A stretch of DNA of 64,000 nucleotides, from contig BSDZ01000078.1 of assembly GCA_030268105.1 (NCBI GenBank), positions 6,147,501-6,211,500 on the forward strand. Reading direction: 5' to 3'. Both the position numbers and the translations under genes were made by a program. The notes under the pieces were generated by a model that ran no database searches, was not told where the DNA came from, and was given only the letters and a program-made list of their open reading frames with translations. Each line of letters begins with the position of its first letter. Position 1 is the stretch's first letter. This DNA is from Volvox africanus. Its lineage: Eukaryota; Chlorophyta; Chlorophyceae; Chlamydomonadales; Volvocaceae. Of this stretch, positions 1 through 18,773 are shown piece after piece.

Positions 1-3000
1 CTCCCAGAAAACAATGATAACAACTGCAGATGTGGTGAGGGAACCGTTGGCCGATGCTGCAGCTGCCAGCCAGGACATGATGAAGTTTATTGCCGGCTTA
101 AGTTTCGGTGACAGTATCGACGGCGTTGACTTGAATAGAATTGAATTGTCAGGGACCAATGATGCTGTCGGCCTCAGGGCTGCCATCGAGGTTTCAAACG
201 GTTGCATGTCTGGAAGTTGTGAAACCACTGTGGCTTTGGCAGCGGTTACAGTAACACCGCCACTGCCGCAGATTGGGCAGCAGGTGCGGTCGGTGCTGGC
301 CCTCCTGGAAGGCATTCAGTGTCTCCGAGAAGGGTCTCGCCCCACCACTGCTGATGGAACACAAATTGGGCACAGGAGAGTGCCTTTGCTAACGGGTAAG
401 CAATTGTTTTTCTGTCTGTTTGTCTATCTATCTGTCACAGTATCGCTTCCTATCCGTATGGGCCATATGAGATACCTCCCGTACAACATATACCTACTAA
501 TTCTCGTGCCCAACTCAAGCGAGTGCCATGCGTGGATTCCAATCATCAACATACGACAATACCCAGAGATGACCCTGCACTTGCTATGCTGCCGTAAAGC
601 AAAGGCAGGCCCCGACAAGAAAGAATTGCTTGTGCCCTCTTCGTGCCAACTTATGAACCCCATCGAGCAACAGACGTCCAGTCGCCGCTGCAATGGTATC
701 TACCATTCTACCAAATATATATACATATATATACATACATATACATATATATGCATACATATATATACATATATATATATATAAATATACATACATATAC
801 ATACATATACATACATATACATACATATACATACATATACATACATATACATACATACTCTAACGATCGGCCTTCCCAGGGCTGTGGGACGGCCGCCGAG
901 TGGCTGTGAAGCTGTGCTGCGGACCTGGCTGGGAGGATCACTCCCCCGCTCTGCAGGACCTGCTCATCATGGCCATGATGAAGAAAGGAACATCCTACAC
1001 CTCACACTGCCAATACCGACAGCGGCAAGGATGGTTTTAACAGCAGCAGCAGCAGTGGTTTCGGCGCGGGTGCATCCGGGCAGCTTCATACAGACCTCGG
1101 CTACGTGTCATTGCTTCAGCCGCTGCTGTTGCGCACCGTGTGTGTGCGCTCGCAGGACTTGTGTGATCTCGAGCCGCCGCCACAAAGGCGCTGCAATTTG
1201 GTGTGCAGGCGCGCGGCGCGAGGACGCCGGCTCCACCGCATCTTGACATTCCTGGAGGCAAACTCGATCATTTTAGAACGCTGGTATCTATCTGCTTGGC
1301 GGCGTTCGGGTTTGCACCGTAGTAGTGGGGGTTGTGGAGCGCGCGTCCGTTCGCAGAACAGTGTGCGTATCGATATATAGCATGTACGTGGATGCGTCGC
1401 CATGCATATCCTTATCCTGATGACCTCAACTTGATATCTACATACGTACGGCAACAAGCCGTAGAACTTCGCTGGCAGGAGCAAACTGAAGCGGTTCTTC
1501 GATGAGGCGGCTCACACCAACAGCTCCCTTGATGGTGGTGACAGCCACTCGCCCCACTCGCTGCTTTTATACCCAGTGCCTCTGCGTTGCTGCAACATGC
1601 TTTGATCGTCTTAAACGCTGTCACCTATTCTTGGCCTTATCGTCGCAATAAATATCCCTTATTGCTTGGTGTCCTCTGGCGCCCTCACCGCCTCGGTGCC
1701 GCAATGTGCCATATCTACTGCCGAAAAATTATCACGTACCAGTCAAGAGCGCAGAGCCGTACAAACTGGTCCCGACCTGCCCTCCTCATCCATCGCATCC
1801 GATGACAAAGACGACACCACTCTGACTGTGTTGCCCGGTGTAATGATGCCTGTGGCGGAGGCGCTGGGGACCTTGTCCCCGGGACGGAGGGCGCTGATGG
1901 CACTGGGAGCACAGCTGGGTATGAGGATTGGGCTGCTGGTGACGCCGTTCGCTGAGATGGTGGGTGGGTTGGGTTGGGATGTGCATTCCCTTTGTTCGAT
2001 TGCTGGTAATTATTTTTAGCCATCAGCCCCTACCACGGCACTTCAAATCCCTGCATGTAGATTCAAATATGATGTAGACAATCTGCATGATTACAGATGT
2101 AAAAGATGCGTTGAGTGCAACAATGCCACCTCAACAACATCACCACTCCCACACACACCCAGCTGCTACCCCCGTTCATATATAGGGCAATTGGTGATTG
2201 CATGTAAAGGATAAATACCTCTTTCCACCCGGGGACCTTCCTTTACAGGGCAACCTGCGGGACATCACATCCGACCCGCAGCGGAGCCCCTTCCGTGTAA
2301 GGCCCGGCTGGGGCCCTGTCCAGGCTTGTAAGGCCTTCCTGGCCACGGCATGTGAGGTGGCGGAGGCGCTGGGTTGCCTACACTCCGCGGGTTTGGTGCA
2401 CAGTGAGTGAGTGTGTGTGTGTATGTGTGTGTGTGTGTGTATGTGGAAGAAAGGGAGAGGGGGGGGGTCGTGAGATTGTGTGAGCAATCAAGGGTTCCCA
2501 AGCAGTGAACAGTTTTTCGCTTCACATCCTACCAGGGTATTGCTTGCGTCCACACGCACCAGTTTGAGCAAGCACCAATCAGGCAAGACCTTTCCCATCC
2601 AGATCCAGATCCAGATCCAAACCCAGATTCAGATCCCTCACGCTGTCGATCACATCACGCACCCCACTGCTGCCGCGTTCACCCTACATTTCAATCAGGG
2701 GCACTCAAGCCTAGCAATGTGCTTCTCTTCGCAGCCGCGGATGACAGTCGGGGATTTGAGGCCCGAGTCACCGACGTCGGGGCCGCCAGCCGAGCAGCTG
2801 CTGCCGGTTGGGCTCAGTGGGACCCCTCGGCAATGGCAACTGACCCGTGGGTCGCAGCCTTCCTGGCGCCGGAAACGGTTTACAGACCCTGGGCGTCAGT
2901 AGCTGCTCAAATGTTTCCCGCCTCCAGATCCAGTGACGTGTTCGCCATGGGGGCTCTGATGCTCACCATGTTGATCGGCCACCCGCCATCCCATTCAGGT

Positions 3001-4012
3001 GATGATCATGGTGATGTACTCCATTATCACCTTTCTAGGAGATAGATATACCTCGCTCTCTAGTTGAGCCGTGAGCCGCAAAGGTAGGTCAGGTATAGGG
3101 GTGTGCTCCCTTGTATGCACCACACCTGCTTAGGCGTCACCTGTAATCCTTCACACGATTGCGTTCCATTCAGCTGTCTGCCGATGTACAACATCACCAG
3201 CTGCGACCCGTACCTCTCCAAGACCCAATTCAGCATTGATTCTAGCACATCACGATCAACACCCTTCCGCAGGCTCCGGGCACATGGCGACCTCACCGCC
3301 CGCCCCAACTGTTGCGGGCGACGGAGATGTGGCTTTTCAAGTATCAGAATGCGCCTGTGCGGCGGGGCCGGGCGGAGGCGATGATATTAGCTGCAGTGAC
3401 GGTCGAAGGGGCGGCGAAGGCAGCAAGGCCCCGCCTCATCTGCAACTCCACGGTAGTCTGCAGCTGCTCATTAGTCGCTGCATGGCGACAGAGCCAACTA
3501 GCAGGACGTCCATCGATCAGGTGGCGCCTAGGGGCTTGAGAGAACGGCGTGGAGTATTTACCACAGCAGGCGTTCAGCACCTTGCTTGATGAAACGATCT
3601 GGAAACAAATTTGTGGGGTTTATGCTTTCAGGGATAAATCCCGCACCCATAGGATGTGGCCTGTGACATTGGATAGAGGCCGGGTAAAAGCACCAGCGCC
3701 CTAGAACGTTTCCCCGTCGAGGGGGTGATTAGATCTTTAGTTTCGTAGCCTGAGGCGTGTGACATGGAGGCATATTGAGTTATTAGCACGTGTATGTGCG
3801 ACAAGAGGCCTTTCCTTACTTGCAATGATCATGTAAACTCGTTGTATATGATTGTTGAGAACATTATCTGACAACACATCTATGTATGTTCGGCATGCGT
3901 GGGCATGCAGGTGGTCTCGGAGCTGCGGCGTTTACAGCAGGAACAGGAGGCAGAGGCGGCGGAGAGGGGAAAAATGGAGGAGGACAGGGAGGCGTGCCGG
4001 CAGATACAATAG
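1..4012 (+). CDS. TKL-type protein kinase-like protein (probable pseudokinase), 5' partial
   Basis: Kinase-fold protein assembled from exons. Supported exons are 1-395, 880 to about 1035, 2249-2402, 2699-2998, 3273-3520 and 3911-4012 (stop 4010-4012); the segment from 1035 to 2248 is unresolved and reads only after a frame change. Junctions 395/880, 2402/2699, 2998/3273 and 3520/3911 keep phase. Visible motifs in order: [11 protein letters not shown] (beta-3 Lys kept), a helix ending [17 protein letters not shown] across an intron (HRD became HRA), VTDVGAA (DFG became DVG), FLAPET (APE), [17 protein letters not shown], and [16 protein letters not shown] with the conserved subdomain XI Arg. 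The last exon is a charged helix starting [15 protein letters not shown]. The glycine-rich loop is replaced by [11 protein letters not shown]. An ATG at 14 exists, but the frame is open to the window edge, so the true start may lie outside. Catalysis is doubtful; a scaffold or regulatory role is inferred. A decaying gene is an alternative. Confidence 0.72.
715..858. repeat. (ATACAT)n / (TA)n microsatellite in an intron
   Basis: About 140 bases of alternating purine-pyrimidine repeat. It starts as TATACATA variants and becomes regular ATACAT hexamers from about 788 to 855. It sits in the intron 396-879 of the kinase-like gene, directly upstream of the acceptor at 878-879. It makes spurious Tyr/Ile/His-rich open frames on both strands. 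Confidence 0.95.
2403..2698 (+). other. Intron splitting the HRD-equivalent motif, with a (TG)n tract at its donor
   Basis: The donor GTGAGT at 2403 runs straight into a GT-rich repeat to about 2445 and then a G-run near 2460-2467. The intron ends at CAG 2696-2698. Splicing joins A2402 with GG at 2699-2700 to give the Arg of HRALKPSN, so the catalytic-loop motif exists only in spliced RNA. An imperfect AGATCC repeat lies near 2600-2632. Confidence 0.8.
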
Positions 4013-5597
4013 CTGTCTTCCCAGCCCCACTCCATAATTGGTTGCCAGGTCCCTGCGACCTCCGGTTGGTATCAGCTCTGACTCTGTAATACAAAGCCCT
4101 TTGCCTTCCGACGAAGCTTGTCAAGCACACCCATGCAGAATCTGTCGGTTGTGGGGCTTCATCTGAGCATGGCATGAAGGTCATCTGCACGCCCACATGT
4201 CTGTACACCTGTCCATCGGTTCTGAACTGACGATACCACTATAGCGACCAGGTCTTGATGCTAGGTCTTTTACTGGCGCGTAAGGTCCATGTGTCTGTAT
4301 CCTCGACGTGCGTTAAGAGGTTACCCCATCATCTAGTGTAGGGGAATAAGTGTATGGCCATTGATCCAGTCATAGGGCCCCGCCTGACGGTATTTACTCC
4401 TCGGGATTTCTCCAGGCATATGGCCGTGTTGGGTGTTAAGTAATTAAAGGCATTGCATGTGTCTGAGGTGTGGTATTATGTCGTGACAACTTGGTATATG
4501 ATCTGTACCTCCATCGTAATGGAGCGAAGCGTTTTGTGGGACTTCCTACGTAATTAATATTTGTTTGTGAGACCGTGGAGGTGCTAATTCATGGCTCCAT
4601 GTTCGTGGCATGCATGTGCGCTGCTTGTGTTTATATATTTGGGGAGAACCCTGGCAGAAGTCCAGACAACTTCGCAGAAACTGGCGCGTAATGATTCAGG
4701 GCCTTTTGCATTGCGCACCACGCAAGTCAGAGATTTTCCACGCTTCAGCGTGACGGACGGCGTGGATGATCTGCGCTATCCACATACAAATAGATTGCGT
4801 GGACGTACGCCGATGCATGATTGCGATTTGCGCAAATCCTTATGGAGATACGTTATCCTTGCTGATGTGGAGTGCTGAGATCAGCAGTTTAATCACGTTT
4901 CTGTGGGCATCGTGCGATGACGTGAAAGAAGGGGCCGTGTGCACCCCTGTGCAGCAGCAAGAGCTGCAGCTGCAGCCTGCAAAGCCTAGGATCATTATCT
5001 AAAACATTTTTTGTGTTTTTAACTGCCTGCAATAGAAGCAACTTTGAGACATAGCTTTCCTTACGTAACCTGCTTGGGCATCGTTGCATTCGTTGATCAG
5101 CTCAGCGTCCTTCTCATACACCCGTGTGTTGCAAAGATTGTGCAGGGCACTTTAAAACTCCACATAAATTACGCATTAGTCGGGAATCAAGAAATCGTTG
5201 GATGGATGGACACCACGGGTCAGAGGTGCCCAAGAGCCCAACATGTCATGCGAAATCATCTATTAATACAGTCTGGATATGCAGCTGCAATATACTTTCA
5301 AAACATCTAAACGAAATGTTTGCGTGAGGACCCCCAGCTGTACGGACGAGGTTAGGGCATTTTGGCATTTGCCAAGCAGCCTCCTGCACTTTTTTGAGCC
5401 GACAACGGGATTGCTTTAGGATATGTGCCAGATTGTTAAGTATACTTAAAGCCCATCTTACGGAAGCCTTCGATTGTGTCGGAGCTGTTGCGCTGCTGAA
5501 CGACGCTTCGTTCCTTGCACTGAAGACAATTTAAGCCACTTCCATAATATCCGTATTATTGCACTGCAATTGATCTTAGAGGCATACATTGGATAGT
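4013..5597. other. Intergenic region, no convincing gene
   Basis: This is the gap between the kinase-like gene and the prolyl 4-hydroxylase. The only item of note is a 95-codon plus-strand frame at 4591-4878 starting MAPCSWHACALLVFIYLG, which resembles a signal peptide. It has no recognisable domain, no second exon that I could link, and no codon pattern setting it apart. The rest is moderately AT-rich and shows no RNA gene or mobile-element signature by eye. Confidence 0.5.
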
Positions 5598-8500
5598 ATG
5601 ACAAGACGCTCTGTTTTATTTCTGCTATGCGCGGCACTATTTCTGGCGGTCGCTTATGCACGCTCCATTCCTACAAATACAGCCGATCCTGATGCACGCA
5701 AGCGCATCATTACTCTGGATCAGGATGCCCGAATTTATCTCTGGCGTGGATTCCTTACACCAGGTCAGGTGGCGTTCGATGCGGCTTTTTGGAATTGCCA
5801 TATATAACTATGTGGATGTTCTACAGAGGAATGCGATTATATCCGCATGAAAGCGGAGAAGCGACTCGAGCGATCGGGCGTCGTTGACTCAGCCAGCGGC
5901 TCAAGCGTTGTGTCCGATATCCGCACATCAGATGGCATGTTCTTTGAGCGTGGCGAGGATGCTATCCTTGAAGGCGAGTTACTAAGGCTGGCTTGTGCCT
6001 CCGACGAACGGTCTGCAGTACAATAGGCACGGCGCCTGTCATTGGTTGCTTAGCCGCTTACTGGAATGCTTGCAGCTGTTGAGCAGCGCCTTGCGGACTG
6101 GACCATGACGCCCATCTGGGCGGGGGAGGCATTGCAGGTTTTGCGCTATCGGAAGGACCAGAAGTACGACTCCCATGTAAGTTTCCGAGGCCTTGAAGTG
6201 TCATCTTAGCGACGCATATCAAAGTCCCAGGAGGGATTTTATTCAGCGGATGACATTGAAGTGGAATTTAAATGCACGGAGCCTTCGTTAAAAGGTTGTG
6301 GACAGGATGCTTATATCTTCCCTGGATCTTTCTGCTCACTTCCGGAGATGTCTCTACCGTTCACAGCAGCGAACCCCTGAACGCAATGTCACAACTGCCT
6401 CTTCACCCCTCCCTGCTATCCCTTGCGTCAACTGACACGTACCACCTGATAAACTGGTCGGGGCCGTCAACTCCACTGCCTGCGTTTGCCCATCTACCTC
6501 CTTTCTTATCGACACCGGGATATCTCAAACCCAATAGTGGGGTAAGTTTGCGTAGCAGGTCCACGCCGGGAACGTATTGCCAATCTACTTTGTTGATGCT
6601 GTTGATGTTTCCGGGCATCGCTACATGAGGAACCCGCCGAGTGTACTGTCCCACCGCTCCCACCGCTAGAGGCGACCAAAAGCCGTCCGTGGCTAACAGC
6701 CGGTATATCGGACATCGTGTTCTCCTCATGCAGATTACTTTTTCCACAAGGAAGGCTCGGCTAATGGCGGCAACCGCTGGTCGACCGTGCTTATGTACCT
6801 GGCGGACACTGAGGTAAGGGTCGAAAGAAAACAAATTAAGTATGAACTCATGATAGTGAATGTGTGGCGGGGACTGAGCCCTGTGCACAGTTGTGCCCTC
6901 CGGGCAGTGGAGATTTGGAAATAACTGGTAATTAAATTCCGGGGTAGATCGGTCGATTCACGGGCTCGCTAAAAAAAGGCACTTTTGCGGATTGGCCAAT
7001 ACACAACTGGGCTATGCCACAGCAGCGAATCGCGGCCCTTTTGAGCATGTGACATGGCGATATGGCGCTCAGACGTTCGTTGTGTGGAGAAGGAAGGTAA
7101 GAAGCTGCGGATCCATTCGCTGCAGAAGATACGGCGCCATCATATCATGACTTCACGTTTGTGGCCTTGGGACATTGCGGGGACACCAGCTGCCGACTTC
7201 GCTAGGCAGGAAGTGGCAGGGTAGGACGGGGTTGCCCATTTTTAATTAGTTGGACGGCTTTTGCAAGCAATGCCCGGATGTGTGTGCGTGATGCGGCAGC
7301 TGAACGGTTACTGAAAGCCTTGTGCAGCCACTCCGCAAGCGGCTTTCCGCGACGGCCACTCACCCTGCGGGTTGTGCCGACGTGATCAACGGTACCGCAA
7401 CCACGTTATGTCCTTATGTGCGTTGTGGGTTTCACTCCGAAGTGTTGTTGCAGCCACCGCCTGCGCCTCCAGCGCTTCCCCATTGCCTCTCGCACCTCAG
7501 CGCATCGTCTGCCCTACCTTGTAAACATTGCAGGAGGGCGGCGAGACGGTGTTTCCCAAGATTCCAGCACCCAGCGGCGTTAACTCTGGTTTCTCCGAGT
7601 GCGCCAAGTACAACCTGGCAGTGAAGCCCCGCAAGGGCGACGGTGCGTGAAGGGTTGAGGACGTCCTTAATTCCGCGCTTTCGGGAGGATAACACTGAAT
7701 TACGAGGAAGCATAGTGGAGAAGTAATGATCAGAACAGTCCTGACTTTCAAACTACCACTTGCAAGGGGGGACCCTACAGAGGGAACAATTATAATTGCC
7801 TCGATGCAATCGACCAAAAAACAAACGAATGAATCTGGGACCCCGTTGGCCCTGGGGCTCACGGCTCGGGTTCTATGCGGTCGATGTGCCCAAAGGGGGA
7901 TATTATCCCGAGTGGGCGTGGCGTAGCTTTACGTACACTGGCATGACATGGCATACATTTAACATAGGCTCACTAGTGAAGGGGGAAAGGGAGAGGAGGT
8001 GCAGCGCACCCTCCCGATCGCAATGTGGGCCAGCGCGGTGAGGAGGACCTGGCCTGGTCTTGCGGTAGCGGCTGTGTGTCTCGTCGACTTACCTTGGTGC
8101 GAGGCGGCGACAGAGAAGGGCAGGACACGGCAAGGGAAGCCCGTCAAGAAGGGAGAGGTATTAAGTATATGCCGAAGCAAGTGAAATGTAATTCAGGGCC
8201 CCGAGCAGCGCCGGTTCGTCTGTATGTTTGTCCATCTGATTGTCAGGCCGGACCTTGCACCTGCCTTTCTGTACTGAACAACTTTAAGAGCTGAGGTGGC
8301 CGCGACCGTCTCCACGGAACGTTTCCTGTTATTCGCCTCTCTACGCAAAGTGTGCGAATGCCATCGTGTACTATTTGTGTGCCGCCTGTTTTGTGCCTCC
8401 CCCACCGACTAGCTCTCTTATCGTGCAACCCCCGCCTGGGTAGCGGACGTCCTAACTATTTCCGCTTTGGTCATTGGTTCCCCGCGCACAGCCATCCTGT

Positions 8501-9113
8501 TCCACAGTATGAAGACCAACGGTCAACTGGAAGAGCGCTCCCTGCACGGTGCCTGCCCCGTCATCAAGGGAGAGAAGTTCAGCATGACCAAGTGGTGCGT
8601 GGGTCGTTGCGTGTGATGTGATGAGTGATACCTTCTGGGTGAGACAGGAGCCCCGCTTATGGAGGAAGGCGTCAAAGGGAGGTTTCATTTCATGCGCATG
8701 CTATGGGCCCACGGTCACGCTACGTACCCAGCGCAGCGGCGCCACACGATGTCCGCGGAGTTCAGTGGTTCCGATGGTTGTCGTAATTGCGATTCGCTTG
8801 GGCAAACATGCTATGCGCCCAGATCGCACTGTGCTGTCGTGCTGTGATCCGCATGCGCATGGGATGGGATGTGCCTCTCGTTTTCCCACCACTGCAGGGT
8901 TGTCGCCAATCCATTCACGATCTAGCTGGGGTTTCAAATCAGAAACGCCAACCATCTGAAACCCACATCAAGCATCATAACGACTTGCATCATTTTCGTT
9001 GACACCGTAGGATCCACGCTGGTCATTACGACATGAACGATGCTTACGACGAGCGCTACAGGGACTACCAGTCTCGTCTTAGCCGGAACATCGACCGCAC
9101 CAGCGAGCTGTGA
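5598..9113 (+). CDS. Prolyl 4-hydroxylase, alpha-subunit type, secretory
   Basis: 2-Oxoglutarate/Fe(II) dioxygenase that hydroxylates peptidyl proline; in volvocine algae the family acts on wall and matrix hydroxyproline-rich glycoproteins in the secretory pathway. Exons: 5598-5763, 5827-5973, 6076-6176, 6734-6813, 7534-7642, 8492-8594, 9011-9113. The ATG at 5598 opens a signal peptide or anchor (MTRRSVLFLLCAALFLAVAYA). The family order is clear: RIYLWRGFLTP-EECDYIRM, SDIRTSDGMFF, ADWTMTP, EALQVLRYRKDQKYDSH, DYFFHKEGSANGGNRW, STVLMYLADTEEGGETVFP, NLAVKPRKGDAILFHSM, SLHGACPVIKGEKFSMTKWI. Fe ligands are the His of SH, the Asp of DYFF and the His of LHGACPV; Lys of IKGEKFS fits the 2-oxoglutarate contact. 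Most junctions agree in phase. Two are odd: a GC donor at 5974, and 6176/6734, where canonical splicing breaks frame exactly at the HxD iron motif. A stop TGA ends the gene at 9111-9113. Confidence 0.93.
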
Positions 9114-11599
9114 GAAATCGGCTATGCTGTGAGGTATTGTAAGGTTGCCGTGAATATACGGTATAGTCGTTCAGTATATGCCACCTCCGGGGCGGGCAGG
9201 CAGACAGGTGATTCTCCTAGATAACCCCCCAATCAGGACGTCTGTAGATGTTCAGTTCATATATGCGTATATATGGGGGGCTGCGTGTTATCAATCGATG
9301 TGTGATCTTAAACCGTGATGATGCAACTCTTATTCAAGATACTGATGGAAATATTTCAGAGACATGCTCTGTCCGACAGGCTTGTGGGCTGGTTACGGTG
9401 TGTTCCATCGAACTAAAAATCTGCGAGTCTCCTTGCAATAAAAAAGGGCAACCAGCTCCCTGATCTAATATCTTTTTGGACTACCGGAGGTGCACGTCCT
9501 GCATGGCTTATTGCTAGTGTAAAGCCCTTGTCTCCGCATATAGAACGTCAGTGAGTGAGCGACACGTAACAAAGTCGCTGAACAAGTGCTTGTAGTTGCC
9601 TGTGCATAATGAACAGTGTGTATTTCGGCAACCTGACTGTTCCAGTCTCTCGTCGCGATGGTGCATGCACTCAACAGCTACTGCTGCCGTCGCGATGCTG
9701 ATGAAGTAAGCACGTACACGATGCATACATTTACATCAATTTGGCGAGCGCAGTCGAAAGCAGGACTGCTGTGGTCGACTTAAGATGGACAGTCCGTGAC
9801 CGTTACAAACGCAGAGGAGAGTGCAAACGCATTCATAGCAGGTATCGCCCGGATCCTGACCGAGTAACCGACTAGAATCAGGCTTCATCGGGCGCGCCCA
9901 ACACGGAATTGCTTACATGTACCTTGCGCAGTCCTCAGGCACTATTAATAACAGCAAGTTCACAGCTCGCATCACATGCGTGCTGTTGCACCGAAGATTC
10001 TCTCACAACGCAGAATTGCAGATGGAGGTGTGGGTTAGGTAGCTGCATCTGTGAAATGTCAGCGGCACCTGGACGGCTAATTAGGAAATGACACAACTAA
10101 AGGACCTCCGTTAGGGGATTATACATCCCTCTCGTTGCCCCCTTGTTGTGTACAGGATGACGTCACTTGACTGCCACCGTTGCACCAACGGTCACGTCTT
10201 CTTGTCCTATTGAATAATGAAAAAGTGGCGGCTGGTTTCGTCAACTTCCTCCCGTGCTGTTCTGCGGCCGTCGCAGCATTTGCCTCTTACCCGAACGTAT
10301 CTGTCTGCTTCAAGTAGGTGAAGGTTGTGGAGTGCCCGAATCGCTCTGCAGGCACAGCAAGGTGGAAATCCGCTTATAACTCGCAGGACCCAAACTGAGG
10401 AAGCAACACCACGGACAACTTACGCTTCTTTCTGCTCCTTAATCTGCAGTCCACCGAAAGACGCGCACGTTAGCAGACAAAATATGCAACAGTGCGCAAC
10501 GAAACACACCTTCTCATCATCCACTTCACGCATATTAGCCTTAAACTGTTGACGCACTTGCGCCATTATAACCTTTTCATTTCCTTGCTGCAAATTTCAA
10601 AACGGTGCGTCGATGCTTGATAAATATGGAACTGCTTACGGCGCAGTACACGACCTACACGTCTCCCAAAGTACTTGGCCAAGAACATGCAGTCCTTATA
10701 CAACTGCACAATATGAGAGATTCATGTGTCGATACTTTAGTTTTCGGCTGCCCTAACGGAGACGGCTGCCCTAACCTTTTTCACGGAGACTTCCCTGAAA
10801 ATCTTGTCCATTTGCTCATCTGCTGAGCACTGTGTAATAATTATATGTATAAAATTACAACCAGACCTTACAGAAATTGTGAAAGAATGTTCAACGGTGG
10901 TCGCCTCCGAAACCTGCTTTCCGAGGGAACTATCCAGGAACGCCTGTTTAAGGCTCTATGCAAATCAAGGATCGTACACTCTACGAGACTGTTACAAGCC
11001 CAGCCAGCAACTGCCATACCGCACAACGTTTCAAATGTTTGCAATAGCATGACTAATGCCCGCTGCTCGCGCAACGGTCGAGTGTTATTCCTGGCGCGAC
11101 ATGCATCGCAAGAATACAGCCTTCTGCATAGTCAAACCTTCTCCAACCAACCAATTATACAATCTGCAGTAGTAATGCAGATGTTGCGTGGAGTATCCGG
11201 CCGCTGTTGACACACGTGCGAGCAACCTGAGCAGATCATCCATACAAAACTCTTCCGCTCCAAGAAGGTTTCTCCTGCCGCAAACCTAACAATGGCTGCC
11301 CTTGGCATTTACATTCCAGGCTGAGAAGCCATGCACCTCCTGCGCGGCGTCCACAACCTTACATCATCGGGGGCGACCAGGGCAGCTGTGCCACGACGCA
11401 AAGAGGTATTGAAACAAATCAGTGCCAACTTGCCAACCGGTCTTTCTCATCCCCATCCCAGTAGACCTGCCTGTCCGGCACCTCGGCGGGGCGGGTGGGG
11501 CGCCTCCCAGAATGGGACGCCTCCCCTATCCGCATGTACCGCAATGCAACTGTTTGTATCTTGTACGCCTGGTCGAGATGTCGGAGATGACTAAACCCC
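9114..11599. other. Intergenic region between convergent genes, nothing recognised
   Basis: This stretch lies between the 3' end of the prolyl hydroxylase (plus) and the 3' end of the WD40 gene (minus), so both terminator regions should be here. TGTAA, the usual green-algal polyadenylation signal, occurs at 9137, shortly after the hydroxylase stop. Several frames of 60-120 codons occur (for example 10845-11210, plus), but none shows a conserved motif, signal peptide or plausible exon structure. Confidence 0.5.
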
Positions 11600-18077
<6,478 letters not shown>

Positions 18078-18773
18078 TTTTATTCCCTTTCGTTAGTAAT
18101 GGTAATTTAATGCCATACTTGTGCTTGCAACTCGTGTTAAAGCTCACGCTCAAAGCCAGTGCGCGATTTCCACACTCTCAGGCACATCATAAAAGCCTTG
18201 ACGATAATCCAAAATACAATTATTTAAATGCACGCAAGTTGTTTCAATGTACATTTACGAGACATGACATTGAGACAGACATTGTGATAGTACGAAATAG
18301 AAACGTACGATTGTGCCGTAATTGTCAAAGAGTTTCGAGATCCTACAACTGTACTCACAGCTTCGTTGCATGCAAACGTGTCCAAACCTGAATTGGAAAC
18401 CTTAAATGTTACCAGAGTTGGGGAAACCGTTATCTGGTGTGTTTGCGCATAAGCTGCCCGGTTTTGGGAGGAAAGTAAAGTATTAAATAAAGGATTATCA
18501 CCTCCATTATATTATACGGTGTATTTTATTGAAACGTAACCACGGACAGGCGGTACGTTGAAGCTGAAACCTCTGCGGCGTGGAGACACCATAGCCAGGA
18601 CAAATGCCCGCGAGTAGTGCAGGTGATAGGTGAGCCTAGTGCAGATTGCTGGATGTGGACGCGGCTTTCCTCTTCCTGTTCGCTTTTGTCGACTGGGGTG
18701 GGATGCAAGGCTAAGGCTGAGTGCGCCCCGCTCTCCCAATTTTTGTAAATGTACATTTTTCACTTCCTTACAG
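18078..18773. other. Probable bidirectional 5' region
   Basis: AT-rich stretch between the divergent WD40-type gene (minus) and the kinase-like gene (plus), so it should hold both promoters. The first exon or exons of the kinase-like gene must also lie here or nearby, because the exon beginning at 18774 starts in phase 2. I could not identify a TATA box, a start codon or an upstream exon with confidence. Confidence 0.4.

Noticed and set aside
715..941. Tyr/Ile/His-rich frames on both strands
   Set aside because: Produced by the ATACAT microsatellite.
4591..4878. Small secreted protein gene
   Set aside because: Signal-peptide-like start only; no domain, linked exon or other support.
9114..11599. 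Hidden retrotransposon or RNA gene in the gene-poor gap
   Set aside because: No reverse-transcriptase, integrase or transposase motif, terminal repeat or tRNA cloverleaf seen by eye; a proper repeat and tRNA scan was not possible.
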